NCBI GenBank assembly: GCA_035651655.1
Contig: DASRFG010000033.1
Coordinates: 26,185-90,184 of the forward strand
Source: Terriglobales bacterium
GTDB lineage: Bacteria > Acidobacteriota > Terriglobia > Terriglobales > Acidobacteriaceae
Length of the DNA stretch: 64,000 nucleotides
Direction of reading: 5' to 3'
Program-made: the position numbers and the translations under genes
In this document: piece after piece, positions 1 to 11,311 of the stretch
How positions within the stretch are numbered: position 1 is the first letter of the stretch
Layout of the letters: each line of letters begins with the position of its first letter
Notes under the pieces: model-generated
The model's input: only the letters and a program-made list of their open reading frames with translations
The model's database searches: none
What the model was told of the DNA's origin: nothing

Positions 1-2
1 TA

Positions 3-419
3 CTTTCTGTAATGCTGGCCGACATAGATGGCTTCAAGGGTTTTAATACGCGCTTTGGCCACCTGGTCGGGGACCGCATCCTGGTTGAAGCCGCTTTGCT
101 TCTCCAGAAAAACTTTCGCAACGCTGATCTTGTGACCCGCTATGGCGGTGATGAGTTTTTGGTGATCATGCCGGAGACCGATCTGGTGCAGGCAGGAGTG
201 GCGATTGAGCGTCTCAATCAATTGGTGGAGAGGTGGAACGGTAAACAACAACGCGATTACACTTTGAGTCTTAGCTGCGGTGTCTCCAGCTACACCGGCC
301 AATTGACCATGGAAGAACTCCTCACCTCGGCGGACGCCGATCTGTACGTCCAAAAAGCCAACCGCGAGGGCGGCGCCAGCACGCCCAAAACTGGGCAGCT
401 GCGTACACCCAGGCTATAA
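3..419 (+). CDS. GGDEF-domain protein (diguanylate cyclase), 3' end only
   Basis: This is the C-terminal part of a diguanylate cyclase domain, which makes c-di-GMP from two GTP. The frame is open from the first bases of the window, and in-frame codons before the ATG at 12 read L-S-V, matching the usual strand before the LADIDGFK metal-binding motif. The true start therefore lies upstream of the window. Visible hallmarks are LADIDGFKGFN, a full YGGDEF active-site motif and a late DADLYVQK helix, so catalysis looks intact. No RxxD inhibitory site is seen just before GGDEF. The upstream sensory domain is unknown. It converges with ald across a gap of 28 bases. Confidence 0.9.
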   Translation, partial: LSVMLADIDGFKGFNTRFGHLVGDRILVEAALLLQKNFRNADLVTRYGGDEFLVIMPETDLVQAGVAIERLNQLVERWNGKQQRDYTLSLSCGVSSYTGQLTMEELLTSADADLYVQKANREGGASTPKTGQLRTPRL

Positions 420-447
420 CCAGCAGACGGTTGAATTGTCAGTGTCG

Positions 448-1560
448 TTAGATCAGCTCCGCGACGTTCTTGGCGGGGCGCCCCTGCGATTGGGCCACTG
501 CGGCGTAGGTCACATGGCCGCGGAAGGTATTGACGCCCTCACAAATGGCTTTGTCGGCCTTGACTGCCTTGCTGACCCCCATCTGTGCCAGCTTCATCAC
601 GTATGGAAAGGTCGCATTGGTGAGCGCCAGAGTTGAGGTATGGGGAACAGCCGCTGGCATATTAGTCACGCAATAATGCACGACGCCGTCAACTACGTAG
701 GAAGGATCACTGTGCGTGGTGGGGTGCGCGGTCTCGATGCACCCTCCCTGGTCAATGGCAACGTCAACGATCACCGCTCCCGGTTTCATGTTAGTCACCA
801 TTTCTTTCCTCACCAGCTTGGGTGCAGCGGCACCCGGGATCAGCACCGCCCCGATCACCAGGTCAGCGTGCTTGGTGGCTTTAGCAATGGCGTAGTAGTT
901 GGAAGCCAGGGTGTAGAGACGGCCGTTGAAAATGTCATCCAGTTCGCGCAGGCGGTTGAGATTGATATCAATCAGGGTCACAATCGCTCCCATGCCGAGC
1001 GCAATTTTTGCGGCGTTGGTACCGACAATTCCGCCACCGATGACACATACCTGGGCGGGAGGGACCCCAGGTACGCCGCCCAGCAGAACGCCGCGTCCGC
1101 CGCGTTCCTTTTCAAGGTACGATGCGCCCACCTGCACTGACATACGCCCAGCGACTTCCGACATGGGAGTGAGCAACGGCAACGTGCCGTGACCGTCGCG
1201 AATGGTTTCATAAGCTATGCCGGTGACGGTGTTCTTCAGCAACTCTTCTGTAAGCTCGGGAAGCGGCGCCAGGTGAAGATAGGTGAAGAGGACAAGGTCT
1301 TTGCGCAGGTACTTGAACTCGCTGGCAATGGGTTCCTTTACCTTGACCACCATGTCCGCCTGCTTCCAAACCTGGTCAGCAGAAGCGGCGATCTGGGCGC
1401 CGGCTTGTTTATAGTCGGCGTCGGACATGGACGAGAGCTCACCGGCGGCAGTTTCGACCAGCACACTGTGACCAGCGTCCACCAGGGCCTTAACGCCAGA
1501 TGGCACTATGCCGACCCGCGACTCGTGGTCCTTACGCTCTTTAGGGACGCCGATAATCAT
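448..1560 (-). CDS. ald: Alanine dehydrogenase
   Basis: NAD-dependent L-alanine dehydrogenase, interconverting alanine with pyruvate and ammonia in the cytoplasm. From the ATG at 1560 (MIIGVPKE), family catalytic positions fall exactly where expected: Lys75 in VKVKEP, His96 in YLHLAP and Asp270 in VDVAIDQGG. The Rossmann motif GGGIVG lies near residue 175. This agreement is why I prefer 1560 over the longer frame starting at 1578. Length (370 residues) is normal. It lies 24 bases downstream of an aldehyde dehydrogenase on the same strand, so the two are probably cotranscribed. Confidence 0.95.
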   Translation of the reverse strand: MIIGVPKERKDHESRVGIVPSGVKALVDAGHSVLVETAAGELSSMSDADYKQAGAQIAASADQVWKQADMVVKVKEPIASEFKYLRKDLVLFTYLHLAPLPELTEELLKNTVTGIAYETIRDGHGTLPLLTPMSEVAGRMSVQVGASYLEKERGGRGVLLGGVPGVPPAQVCVIGGGIVGTNAAKIALGMGAIVTLIDINLNRLRELDDIFNGRLYTLASNYYAIAKATKHADLVIGAVLIPGAAAPKLVRKEMVTNMKPGAVIVDVAIDQGGCIETAHPTTHSDPSYVVDGVVHYCVTNMPAAVPHTSTLALTNATFPYVMKLAQMGVSKAVKADKAICEGVNTFRGHVTYAAVAQSQGRPAKNVAELI

Positions 1561-1584
1561 ATGCGGATGGGCGCACAATAATAA

Positions 1585-3123
<1,539 letters not shown>

Positions 3124-3385
3124 CACTCGCCTCCGTGAAGATTACGCAAACTATTCATCCTACAAGCCTGTGGGATGGGTCGCAAGTGTAGGGGACAGAG
3201 CGGAAGCACGGGAGCTCTGGTTGGCAGCGTGAGGAGGTTTCGACAGTTCGGGAACTGAGCATTCAGAGGCGTTAGAAGTAGTAGTCCTCCCGTGCGAAAC
3301 GAAGGTAATTAGCTATTGGGAGTCCTCAGAAGCTTGTGGTACTCTCGCTGAAAATCCAGATTTCATTGGAGTAAGCGGCCGATTC

Positions 3386-4654
3386 GTGTCTTTGGATCGC
3401 AATTCCGGAATCCACATTGCGTGGAAGACGATCACCTATCGTAGTGTGATCGTAGGGATTATTGTCATTCTTCTCTTCACCGGAGCGGTGATCAACCTGC
3501 TGTTTCCACAAGCTACCCACGCCGGAATGACAGCGGTGAGCACCTTGCTGGAGAAAGTGGCGGGGAATGCCGGTCAGGGAACTGACAATGGCGGCAGCGT
3601 GGCGCAGCAAGCCCACTTCACCAATGTTGATGGGACCGTGCGGGTCAAGAAAACCAACAGCAACACTTGGGTGGCGGCCGACTACAGCCTGCCGCTGGAG
3701 AAGGGCGACGTGGTGCAGACCGGTTCCGAGGGGATGGCGCGGGTGGTCTTCAACGACGGCACCAGCTACACCGTTAAACAGGACTCGCTGATCGTTATCG
3801 AAGAGAACTCGTCCAACGCACAACAGACCCAGGTCGCTGTGAACGTGACTACAGGAACTGTGGATTTGGCGACCGCGACCTACAGTCAGGGATCCACTTC
3901 AAAGGTAATTGTTGCCGGGGCCACTGCGTCACTGGCGCCGGAAAGCTCGGCCATGGTGCACAATGACCCGAGCGCGGACAAGCATGAAATCTTGCTGAAA
4001 AAAGGTTCGGGCGATGTCGTCCGCGGCGGTCAGGTGGTTCACCTGGCGGACGACGAACGAGTTACCTTCCGCAGTGCCTCTGGGCAGATGGAAAAGCAGA
4101 AGGAGATAGGTCCTCCGACCCTGATCGCGCCCCCGAATATGATGCCCATTTTCTTCTCTGCCGAGCCCAAGCCGGTGGAATTTTCCTGGAGCCCGATAGC
4201 CAACAATGCTGGGTACAGGCTGCGAATCTCCAAGAATCCCTTCTTTTCTTCAACTATTTTCGATCACCGGGTGCCGGGCACCGATGTCCAAGTACCAAAC
4301 CTGGGCGAGGGGGCTTATTACTGGGTAGTGCAGACGGTTGATGCCCAAGGCAAGGAATCCATTGAGAGCGAGAAGAACCGCTTCACCCTGATCCCCAAGG
4401 GGAAAGAGGCGATCAGTATGCGCCTGGAGCTGGAACCCTTTGTGCAGCACGGACATGTGATTGAAGTCCGGGGGAAGACCGAGCCCAGCGCCCGGGTGAT
4501 GGTAAATGGGCGGGAAGTGCCCATGATAGCCAACGACGGCAGTTTCAATTACTTCACTCCGCCGCTTCCCAATGGGGAAAGCGTGATCACGATCACTGCG
4601 CAAAATGCCACCGGAGGCGTGAATACCAAGCAGAAGAAGGTGGTCATTCAATAG
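3386..4654 (+). CDS. Membrane-anchored FecR-domain protein with Ig-like repeats
   Basis: A 422-residue protein. One N-terminal membrane segment (about residues 20-42) is followed by a FecR-type beta domain (about 78-180; GDVVQTGSEGMARVVF then NDGTSYTV). Next come a fibronectin III-like stretch (about 245-335; PVEFSWSPI, YRLRISKNPFF) and a terminal Ig-like domain (about 345-422; GKTEPSARVMVNGREV). Most of the chain should lie in the periplasm. No ECF sigma factor or TonB receptor is nearby, so classical iron signalling is unlikely; a cell-wall or envelope scaffolding role is a guess. The start is a GTG with only a weak, distant GGAG, so the exact start is uncertain. It lies upstream of mreB on the same strand. 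Confidence 0.75.
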   Translation: MSLDRNSGIHIAWKTITYRSVIVGIIVILLFTGAVINLLFPQATHAGMTAVSTLLEKVAGNAGQGTDNGGSVAQQAHFTNVDGTVRVKKTNSNTWVAADYSLPLEKGDVVQTGSEGMARVVFNDGTSYTVKQDSLIVIEENSSNAQQTQVAVNVTTGTVDLATATYSQGSTSKVIVAGATASLAPESSAMVHNDPSADKHEILLKKGSGDVVRGGQVVHLADDERVTFRSASGQMEKQKEIGPPTLIAPPNMMPIFFSAEPKPVEFSWSPIANNAGYRLRISKNPFFSSTIFDHRVPGTDVQVPNLGEGAYYWVVQTVDAQGKESIESEKNRFTLIPKGKEAISMRLELEPFVQHGHVIEVRGKTEPSARVMVNGREVPMIANDGSFNYFTPPLPNGESVITITAQNATGGVNTKQKKVVIQ

Positions 4655-4822
4655 GCAGGAAAGTGGACGAGAGTCCCGGCACTTTGGTGCAAGGCATGCG
4701 AGGGAAACATTCGACTAGAATCAGAGTAGCGCGTTTCCCGGTGCGTCTTCTGAATATGAGCTATCGCCCGTTTGCACGAGATTTCCGCGACGACGGAATA
4801 CCCGGGTCTGAAAAGAGTAATT

Positions 4823-5893
4823 ATGTCAGCTAACGGATTTTCTAAGAACGGAACATCGACACACGCTCACAGCTTGCGGTCTTTATTCAGCATGTTCTCC
4901 AGTGATCTTGCTATAGATTTGGGGACCGCCAACACTCTGGTGTACGCGCGTGGTAAAGGGATCGTGGTGAATGAGCCATCCATCGTCGCCATCAACAAAA
5001 ACAGCGGTGAAGTGGAAGCGGTCGGCAAAGAAGCCAAAGAAATGTTGGGCCGCACTCCGGGAAACATCGTCGCCATTAAGCCGATGAAAGATGGCGTGAT
5101 CGCTGACTTCAAAGTCACCGAAAAAATGTTGAACTATTTCATCCAGAAGGCACACAACCGCAAAATGCTGGTGCATCCGCGGATCGTCATCGGGGTGCCT
5201 TCGGAGATCACGCAAGTTGAGAAGCGCGCGGTGATGGACTCTGCCTATCGCGCCAAAGCCAGCGAGGTCCACCTGGTGGAGCAGGCCATGGTGGCGGCGA
5301 TCGGTGCCGGTCTGCCAATTACCGAGCCCAGCGGCAACATGATTGTTGATATTGGCGGCGGGACTACTGACATCGCCGTCATTTCCTTGAGCGGCATCGT
5401 TTACTCACGATCGGTGCGTATGGCCGGCAACCAGATGGATGAGGCCATCATGAATTACTTGAAGCGCAAGTACAACCTGCTGATTGGCGAGCGCACCGCC
5501 GAGCAGATCAAGATTGAGATTGGCTCTGCGTATCCGCTGGACAAGCCGCTGACCATGGAGATCAAGGGCCGCAACCTGATTGAGGGAGTGCCCAAGACCA
5601 TCACGGTGGATGATAGCGAAGTCCGCGAAGCGTTGAGCGAGTGCATCTCCACGATCATGAACGCGATTCGCGTGGCCTTGGAGCGTACACCGCCAGAGCT
5701 TTCCGCCGACATCAGCGATCGCGGCATTGTGCTCACCGGTGGCGGCGCCTTGCTAAAGAACCTGGATAAACGCATTCGGGAGGAAACCGGTCTGCCGGTT
5801 TCCATCGCCGATGATCCTCTGTGCAGCGTGGTGCTGGGCACGGGAAAAATGCTCAGCGATTTCAAGCTGCTGCGGAAGATTTCGATCGAGTAG
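4823..5893 (+). CDS. mreB: Rod-shape actin homologue MreB
   Basis: Bacterial actin that forms membrane-associated filaments and directs lateral wall synthesis. It shows the actin-fold nucleotide motifs: [13 protein letters not shown] (phosphate 1), [13 protein letters not shown] (phosphate 2) and [15 protein letters not shown] (adenosine). The ATG at 4823 has an AAAAGAG upstream and gives 356 residues, close to the family norm; the longer frame from 4772 adds 17 residues with no support. First gene of the mreBCD-mrdA-rodA cluster, all on the plus strand. The downstream gap of 106 bases to mreC holds no recognisable gene. Confidence 0.96.
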   Translation: MSANGFSKNGTSTHAHSLRSLFSMFSSDLAIDLGTANTLVYARGKGIVVNEPSIVAINKNSGEVEAVGKEAKEMLGRTPGNIVAIKPMKDGVIADFKVTEKMLNYFIQKAHNRKMLVHPRIVIGVPSEITQVEKRAVMDSAYRAKASEVHLVEQAMVAAIGAGLPITEPSGNMIVDIGGGTTDIAVISLSGIVYSRSVRMAGNQMDEAIMNYLKRKYNLLIGERTAEQIKIEIGSAYPLDKPLTMEIKGRNLIEGVPKTITVDDSEVREALSECISTIMNAIRVALERTPPELSADISDRGIVLTGGGALLKNLDKRIREETGLPVSIADDPLCSVVLGTGKMLSDFKLLRKISIE

Positions 5894-5999
5894 TTTGGCC
5901 GTTGATCGAGGCCATGAACACAAGAGTTTGGGCAGGCAGCTTGGTATAGCTGAAGCCAGTGATGCAAAACAAGACTTTGTACCTGACTGCTGAATTGAA

Positions 6000-7298
6000 G
6001 TGGAAAACCTCCTCACTCGCCACCGAAACGTCACCATACTGGTAGTCGTGCTGTTCGCCGAAGTCATCGGCCTGGCAGTCCAGGTAAAGCGCACCACAGA
6101 TAGCGACTCTACCCGCCTAATTCGGGTGTGGACCGTCAGCGTTCTGACTCCGTTTGAGAAAGGCTTCGTTGAGGCGCATACCGGAGTGCGTGATTTATGG
6201 CGCAACTATTTCTATTTGCGTGGCGTTCGCAACCAGAATCGGGAGCTCCAGGAGGAGATTGCCCGCCTGCGGCTGGAACGAGTGCGCTTGAATGAGGACG
6301 CCGCCCAGGCCCGGCGCCTGCAACTTCTGCTGGGATTTAAGGAGCAGTACATCTCGCAGACCATGGCAGCACAGGTCATCGGTTCGAGTGGGAGTGACGT
6401 TTCCCGGCTGGTCTACATTGATAAAGGTTCGAGCCAGGGAATTAAACAGGACATGCCGGTGATCACGGCCGCCGGCCTGGTGGGCAGGGTGTTACAAGTC
6501 TTTCCATATTCTTCGCAGGTGCTCCTCATCAACGATGCCAGCAGCGGACTGGGAGCGATACTGGAGAAATCGCGCTCCCAGGGAGTACTCAAGGGATCTG
6601 CTGCAGGGGAAACCATCCTCGAAAAGGTCACCGGCGACGAGCAGGTAGAAGCCGGTGAAACTGTACTGACCAGCGGCGGCGATCGCATTTTTCCAAAAGG
6701 GCTGCGGATTGGAACGGTGAGCAAAGTTTCTCCTGGGCAGGATTTTTTTCTGAATATTCGGGTGAAGCCGGCAGCTGACCTCAGCAGTTTGGAAGAGGTG
6801 CTGGTAATCACGAGGGTGGAGGAAAAGGCGCCGGTGAGCGAGCCCGGACGACCGGTAAGAGCCAGCGACATTCTATCGGCGCGTCTGCCTTCCGTCCCAC
6901 CGAAGGCGACAACTGCGTCGCCCAAAACTTCTAAAGTGGCGCCCTCATTGCCGGTGGGCGCACCGAAAGTACGCAAGGCAGCACTACCCGCGGACGCCGT
7001 TTCGGGAGTCCCCGCGCTGGTAAATAATTTACCTAAAGAGCCAGTGGGCTTGGTTCCACCGCGGGTGACGATTCCAAAGGATGCAACTGCCGATCGCACT
7101 TATATAGCCCCGGACACCACCGTCGTACTGGGCCGAGAAAAGCAGCCGGCCCATACTGCGAAAACGCTGCCAGACAGTGGCGCTTCGCCGGTTTCCTCAT
7201 CGCCTGTAAAACCGGCGTCGAAGAACAAGCCGACTGCGGACACAACAAAGCCAAAATCGCCTTTAACCCAACCACCAGATCAGGACAAACCACAATAG
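6000..7298 (+). CDS. mreC: Rod-shape protein MreC with long C-terminal tail
   Basis: Periplasmic scaffold of the elongasome. It has an N-terminal membrane segment (about residues 8-25), a coiled coil (about 70-105; RELQEEIARLRLERVRLNED) and the MreC beta domain (about 115-270). The remaining residues, about 275-432, form a Pro/Ala/Lys/Thr-rich low-complexity tail that typical MreC proteins lack. The start is a GTG at 6000. mreD follows after 2 bases, so translation is likely coupled. Confidence 0.93.
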   Translation: MENLLTRHRNVTILVVVLFAEVIGLAVQVKRTTDSDSTRLIRVWTVSVLTPFEKGFVEAHTGVRDLWRNYFYLRGVRNQNRELQEEIARLRLERVRLNEDAAQARRLQLLLGFKEQYISQTMAAQVIGSSGSDVSRLVYIDKGSSQGIKQDMPVITAAGLVGRVLQVFPYSSQVLLINDASSGLGAILEKSRSQGVLKGSAAGETILEKVTGDEQVEAGETVLTSGGDRIFPKGLRIGTVSKVSPGQDFFLNIRVKPAADLSSLEEVLVITRVEEKAPVSEPGRPVRASDILSARLPSVPPKATTASPKTSKVAPSLPVGAPKVRKAALPADAVSGVPALVNNLPKEPVGLVPPRVTIPKDATADRTYIAPDTTVVLGREKQPAHTAKTLPDSGASPVSSSPVKPASKNKPTADTTKPKSPLTQPPDQDKPQ

Positions 7299-7300
7299 CA

Positions 7301-7819
7301 GTGGCCATCGCATACACATCGCGCGAGCAGATCGAGGTCTACCGGTTCGGCATGCCGGTTGCGGTTGTGGTGCCGCTGCTGGCCCTGTTTCTGCAGGCAT
7401 TTATTCCGTTGCGTCTTCATTTCTTTTCTATTTTTGATCTTCCGCTGCTGGTAACAATCTTTTTCGCCGTGGCACGCCGTAGCCAGGTAAGCGGGCTGCT
7501 CAATGGCGGAGTGATAGGGCTGTTGCAAGACAGCCTCACCCATCAACCCATCGGACTGTTTGGAATCGCCAAGACGGTCGTGGGGTATGGAGCGTCGTCG
7601 TTGGGAGTCAAACTGGATGTTGAGAACTCGGGCTCCCGCTTTCTAGTTACTTTTGGCTTTTATCTTGTGCATCAGCTCGTGTACTTCGCAGTGGGACGGG
7701 GTATGGTGGGCCTTACGCTGAATTGGCGATGGGGGCACATGCTGGCGGCAGCTTTCGCGAATGCCGTTCTGGCTATTCCTCTCTTCAGTTTGCTGGACCG
7801 CTTCAAGCAGCGTTCATGA
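7301..7819 (+). CDS. mreD: Rod-shape protein MreD
   Basis: Small polytopic inner-membrane protein of the elongasome (172 residues, several hydrophobic helices). Position between mreC and mrdA together with the G-L-L-Q-D motif (NGGVIGLLQDSL) identify it; MreD is poorly conserved otherwise. Starts with GTG two bases after the mreC stop. Confidence 0.9.
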   Translation: MAIAYTSREQIEVYRFGMPVAVVVPLLALFLQAFIPLRLHFFSIFDLPLLVTIFFAVARRSQVSGLLNGGVIGLLQDSLTHQPIGLFGIAKTVVGYGASSLGVKLDVENSGSRFLVTFGFYLVHQLVYFAVGRGMVGLTLNWRWGHMLAAAFANAVLAIPLFSLLDRFKQRS

Positions 7820-7837
7820 CCGGCAGGTAGTCACGAA

Positions 7838-9829
7838 ATGATTTTCCGCGACGAAAAAGTCCCGCAGCTTCGCCTGAACGTCATCCAGTACCTAATTCTG
7901 GTTATTTTTTTAGTGCTGGCATACGGCTTGTGGCGGTTGCAGGTGGGAGGCAGCGATTATTATGACGCCCTCGCCGAGCGAAATCGCGTGCGCACCATTC
8001 CAATTCTCGCCCCTCGGGGCAAGATTCTGGACCGTGAAGGGCGCGTCATCGTAGATAACTATCCTTCGTTTTCAGCCCTATTGCTCCGAGACCAGGTCAA
8101 GGGACTCAATCAGGACGTAGAAAAAATTGCTCAAGGTTTGCACATGTCTGCGGCAGATGTGCGCGAGCGCGTGCGCAAATTTGCCACCATGCCGCAGTAC
8201 CAGCCCATCATCCTCAAGGACGACATTACTCCCGATGAGCTGGCGTTCATTGAAGCCCACCGTCTGGAGCTGCCCGAGCTTGAAACCATCGTGGCGCATC
8301 GCCGACTGTATCCGCGCAACGGTTTCATGGCCCACCTGGTTGGCTACGTGGGTGAAGTTAGCGAAGACATGCTCAACCGCCCTGAATTCGAGCTCTACAG
8401 TCCTGGCGACGTAGTTGGCAAGTCCGGGGTGGAGCTTTATTACAACGACCTGCTGATGGGCAAGAACGGCTCTCGCCGGGTGATGGTCAACAGCCATGGC
8501 AAGGAAGTTGGCCGGCTTGATGAGACCATTGCCACTCCTGGCCAGCCCCTCAAGCTCACGATTGACGTCGACATGCAGATTGCGGCTGAGCAGGCACTGG
8601 AAGACAGGAACGGCGCCATCGTCGCCATGGATCCCAAGACTGGCGAAATTCTGGCGATGGTCAGCCGACCAACCTTTGATCCCAACGATTTCGCGGTGCG
8701 TATCTCGCGCGAGCAGTGGACCAAGCTGGTGACCGATGAGTCCCACCCCTTGCTCAACAAGGCCATTCAAGCGCAGCTGGCGCCGGGTTCGGTGTTCAAG
8801 ATCATCATGTCGGTTGCCGGGTTGCAGGAGGGAATTGCCCAGGACATGCATGTGATCTGCAATGGCGGGGCGGTGTTTTACGGGCGTTACTTCAAATGCT
8901 GGGTCACGGAGGAGCATCGCGTACACGGTTTGGTAGACATAACCAAGGGGATCTACCAGTCGTGTGATGTCTTTTTTTATACGTTAGCGGAACGCTTGGG
9001 CATTGGGCGGATTGCCAAATGGGCAACGAGTCTAGGACTCGGTCAACGGACCGGGATAGACCTGCCCCAGGAAGCTTCAGGGGTGATGCCATCAGAAGAA
9101 TGGAAGGCGCGTAACTTTAAACAGAAATGGTACGCGGGAGAAACCATCTCGGTGGGTATCGGCCAGGGAGCGGTTGCGGTAACTCCTATGCAACTGGCGC
9201 GCGCCATTGGGGCGATCACCAGCGATGGAGTTTTGCGGCGTCCCCATGTGGTCTTTCCGGAACAACTCCCTCCCAGCTACCGCCAGATCATGAACTATAA
9301 CCGGGAAACGCAAATACCCCTTGATCCCAAGAACTGGCAGATCATCACCGATGCCATGGCGAGTGTGACCGATCCGGTGGGCACCGCTCCGAGCGCGCAT
9401 CTTCAGGGGATAGATTTCGCCGGCAAGACGGGGAGCGCGCAGACGATCAGCAACGCCGCGCGGAAGATCCTGAAAGGCAGTAAGTACAACGACAATTCTT
9501 GGTTCGTGGGTGTAACACCGCGACGCAATCCTGAAATCGTAGTTGCCGTACTCTTCGAGGGCGGCGAGCACGGCAAACTGGCGGCACGTATCGCCGCGCA
9601 AGTAGTGAAAGCGTACGTCGAAAAGCAACGCAAGATTCCAGTGAAGGTTGCACAGACAAACCACAGCAATGCCGTAGAAATGGCCGGGCTGTGGAACGAG
9701 CCAGAGTCGGGGCAAGGCGACCGCTTCCAAGCAGCTCGATTCCATATAAATGTGAGCAAAGGCAATACGCCGCGAAAACAGCGACTGCTGACAGAGCGGT
9801 TACCGATAGCTGAGAGTACGAAGAACTGA
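7838..9829 (+). CDS. mrdA: Penicillin-binding protein 2 (elongation transpeptidase)
   Basis: Peptidoglycan DD-transpeptidase for cylindrical growth, anchored in the inner membrane and working with RodA. It has a membrane segment at residues 14-32, a PBP-dimer region (about 50-230) and a transpeptidase domain (about 255-600). The active-site motifs are complete: S318-V-F-K (SxxK), S375-C-D (SxN-type position) and K530-T-G-S. The tail beyond about 605 is polar and poorly conserved, making the 663 residues slightly long for PBP2. The stop codon directly abuts the rodA start. Confidence 0.96.
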   Translation: MIFRDEKVPQLRLNVIQYLILVIFLVLAYGLWRLQVGGSDYYDALAERNRVRTIPILAPRGKILDREGRVIVDNYPSFSALLLRDQVKGLNQDVEKIAQGLHMSAADVRERVRKFATMPQYQPIILKDDITPDELAFIEAHRLELPELETIVAHRRLYPRNGFMAHLVGYVGEVSEDMLNRPEFELYSPGDVVGKSGVELYYNDLLMGKNGSRRVMVNSHGKEVGRLDETIATPGQPLKLTIDVDMQIAAEQALEDRNGAIVAMDPKTGEILAMVSRPTFDPNDFAVRISREQWTKLVTDESHPLLNKAIQAQLAPGSVFKIIMSVAGLQEGIAQDMHVICNGGAVFYGRYFKCWVTEEHRVHGLVDITKGIYQSCDVFFYTLAERLGIGRIAKWATSLGLGQRTGIDLPQEASGVMPSEEWKARNFKQKWYAGETISVGIGQGAVAVTPMQLARAIGAITSDGVLRRPHVVFPEQLPPSYRQIMNYNRETQIPLDPKNWQIITDAMASVTDPVGTAPSAHLQGIDFAGKTGSAQTISNAARKILKGSKYNDNSWFVGVTPRRNPEIVVAVLFEGGEHGKLAARIAAQVVKAYVEKQRKIPVKVAQTNHSNAVEMAGLWNEPESGQGDRFQAARFHINVSKGNTPRKQRLLTERLPIAESTKN

Positions 9830-10912
9830 ATGGCGCGTTACGTCTCATTTCGCGATTTCGATTGGGTGCTCTTTACCTTTGTCCTACTTATCTGTGGGCT
9901 GGGGATTATGGAGATCTTCAGCGCAACCAATCACACCAGGTTTTCCGGGGTGCACGTCAAGCAGATTTACTGGATCGCTGCCGGGATCGTGGTGATGTTC
10001 CTGGTGAGCGCGGTCAATTACCAGATGTTGTTGGAGAACGCCCACTGGATGTACCTGGTGGGTGTGGCATCGCTGATTGGGGTTCTGGCCTTTGGCCAGA
10101 AATACCTGGGCGCGCGGCGTTGGATCAAGATGCCAGGGGGGCAGCACTTCCAGCCTTCGGAGTGGGTGAAGCTGATCCTGATTCTGGCCGTGGCGCGATA
10201 TTTTGCGGAGCTGCGGAAGGACGAACTCTCCTTGCTCGACCTCATCAAGGGCGGGCTGATGGTAGGTTTTCCCATGCTGATGGTACTGGCGCAGCCCGAT
10301 CTGGGCACCGCCTTGACCTACATTCCCATTGCCCTTATGGGCATTTACCTGGGCGGACTACGCACCCGGCATGGCGTCGCCATTGTTCTTGCCGGCGCAC
10401 TGCTTATGCCAGTGGCCTGGCACGTACTCAAGCCTTATCAACGTCAACGTTTAACCAGCTTCATGCAGCCGGAGGCCGACCGTCAGGGCTCCGGATATCA
10501 AGTGATTCAATCCAAAATCGCGGTGGGGGCGGGCGGAATCTGGGGCAGCAAAGGCCTGCAAACCCGGCTCATGTTCCTTCCCGTTCCCCAAACCGACTTC
10601 ATCTTCGCCGCCTTCTCTGAGCAGCATGGATTCGTGGGCGCGATGGGGGTCCTGCTGTTATACTTTATAGTGTTGATGCGATTGATCCAGAACGCGCAAA
10701 CGGCGCCCGACCGTGCCGGCACGTTCGTGGTCATGGGGGTGGTGGCGGTACTCGCCTTCCACGTCCTCGTCAACGTGGGCATGGTGGTCGGCTTTATGCC
10801 GGTCACCGGTATACCCTTGCCGCTGATGAGTTACGGCGGTTCTTCGGTGTTGTTTACGTTTCTGGCGCTAGGCATAGTCATGAACATTCGTATGCGCCGC
10901 TTCGTGAATTAG
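9830..10912 (+). CDS. rodA: Rod-shape glycosyltransferase RodA (SEDS family)
   Basis: SEDS-family peptidoglycan polymerase and lipid II glycosyltransferase partnering PBP2. It has 360 residues with about ten hydrophobic helices and the SEDS signatures KYLGARRWIKM, QPSEWVKL, AQPDLGTAL and a C-terminal GIPLPLMSYGGSS. The ATG follows the mrdA stop with no gap, implying translational coupling. It is the last gene of the shape cluster. Confidence 0.96.
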   Translation: MARYVSFRDFDWVLFTFVLLICGLGIMEIFSATNHTRFSGVHVKQIYWIAAGIVVMFLVSAVNYQMLLENAHWMYLVGVASLIGVLAFGQKYLGARRWIKMPGGQHFQPSEWVKLILILAVARYFAELRKDELSLLDLIKGGLMVGFPMLMVLAQPDLGTALTYIPIALMGIYLGGLRTRHGVAIVLAGALLMPVAWHVLKPYQRQRLTSFMQPEADRQGSGYQVIQSKIAVGAGGIWGSKGLQTRLMFLPVPQTDFIFAAFSEQHGFVGAMGVLLLYFIVLMRLIQNAQTAPDRAGTFVVMGVVAVLAFHVLVNVGMVVGFMPVTGIPLPLMSYGGSSVLFTFLALGIVMNIRMRRFVN

Positions 10913-11311
10913 ATAGACCCGCTGAGCAAGGGAGGCCACGTTCGCCGGTGGCCAGGAATTTACCAGGATTTGACGATAACGATCGCCCCCGCGTGAAGGG
11001 GGCATATGCCGGCCAACAATGAGACGAGGCCAGGCAGGATTGGTTGCAAGTAGTGGGCGGGTAACGGCCCCTCCGGCGTTTTGAGATTAAGTTCAGAGAC
11101 TCTCGCCGAAGAGAGCGGTCACAAACCCAGTGCTTGTCAGACACTATAGGTGCCAAGATTTCTAAGCTTGAACAAAGGATTTCGTCTACGGTTTTTGCCT
11201 CCAAGGCCCGTAGTCCTCTGTCCGTAGCAGCCTATACCTCCAGTCCTTCCTATCCTTCGCTATCGCGCCGCTAAAGCGCGTCCTCATGAGTGAGGCGGGT
11301 GTGGAGTCAGC
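10913..11311. other. Intergenic region between rodA and the RNase gene
   Basis: 399 bases with no convincing gene. A perfect hairpin (GCCCCC, 7-base loop, GGGGGC) lies at 10985-11003, about 70 bases after rodA. It has no T-run, so it is at best a weak terminator or a processing stem. The long spacer before the nuclease gene would fit a 5' leader of the kind RNase E-family transcripts use for self-regulation; that is an inference and I see no specific conserved element. Confidence 0.5.

Noticed and set aside
640..1140. Plus-strand frames inside ald
   Set aside because: Overlap a fully conserved alanine dehydrogenase; products are not domain-like.
8078..8926. 282-codon minus-strand frame inside mrdA
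   Set aside because: Lies wholly within the PBP2 gene with complete active-site motifs on the plus strand; no homology of its own.
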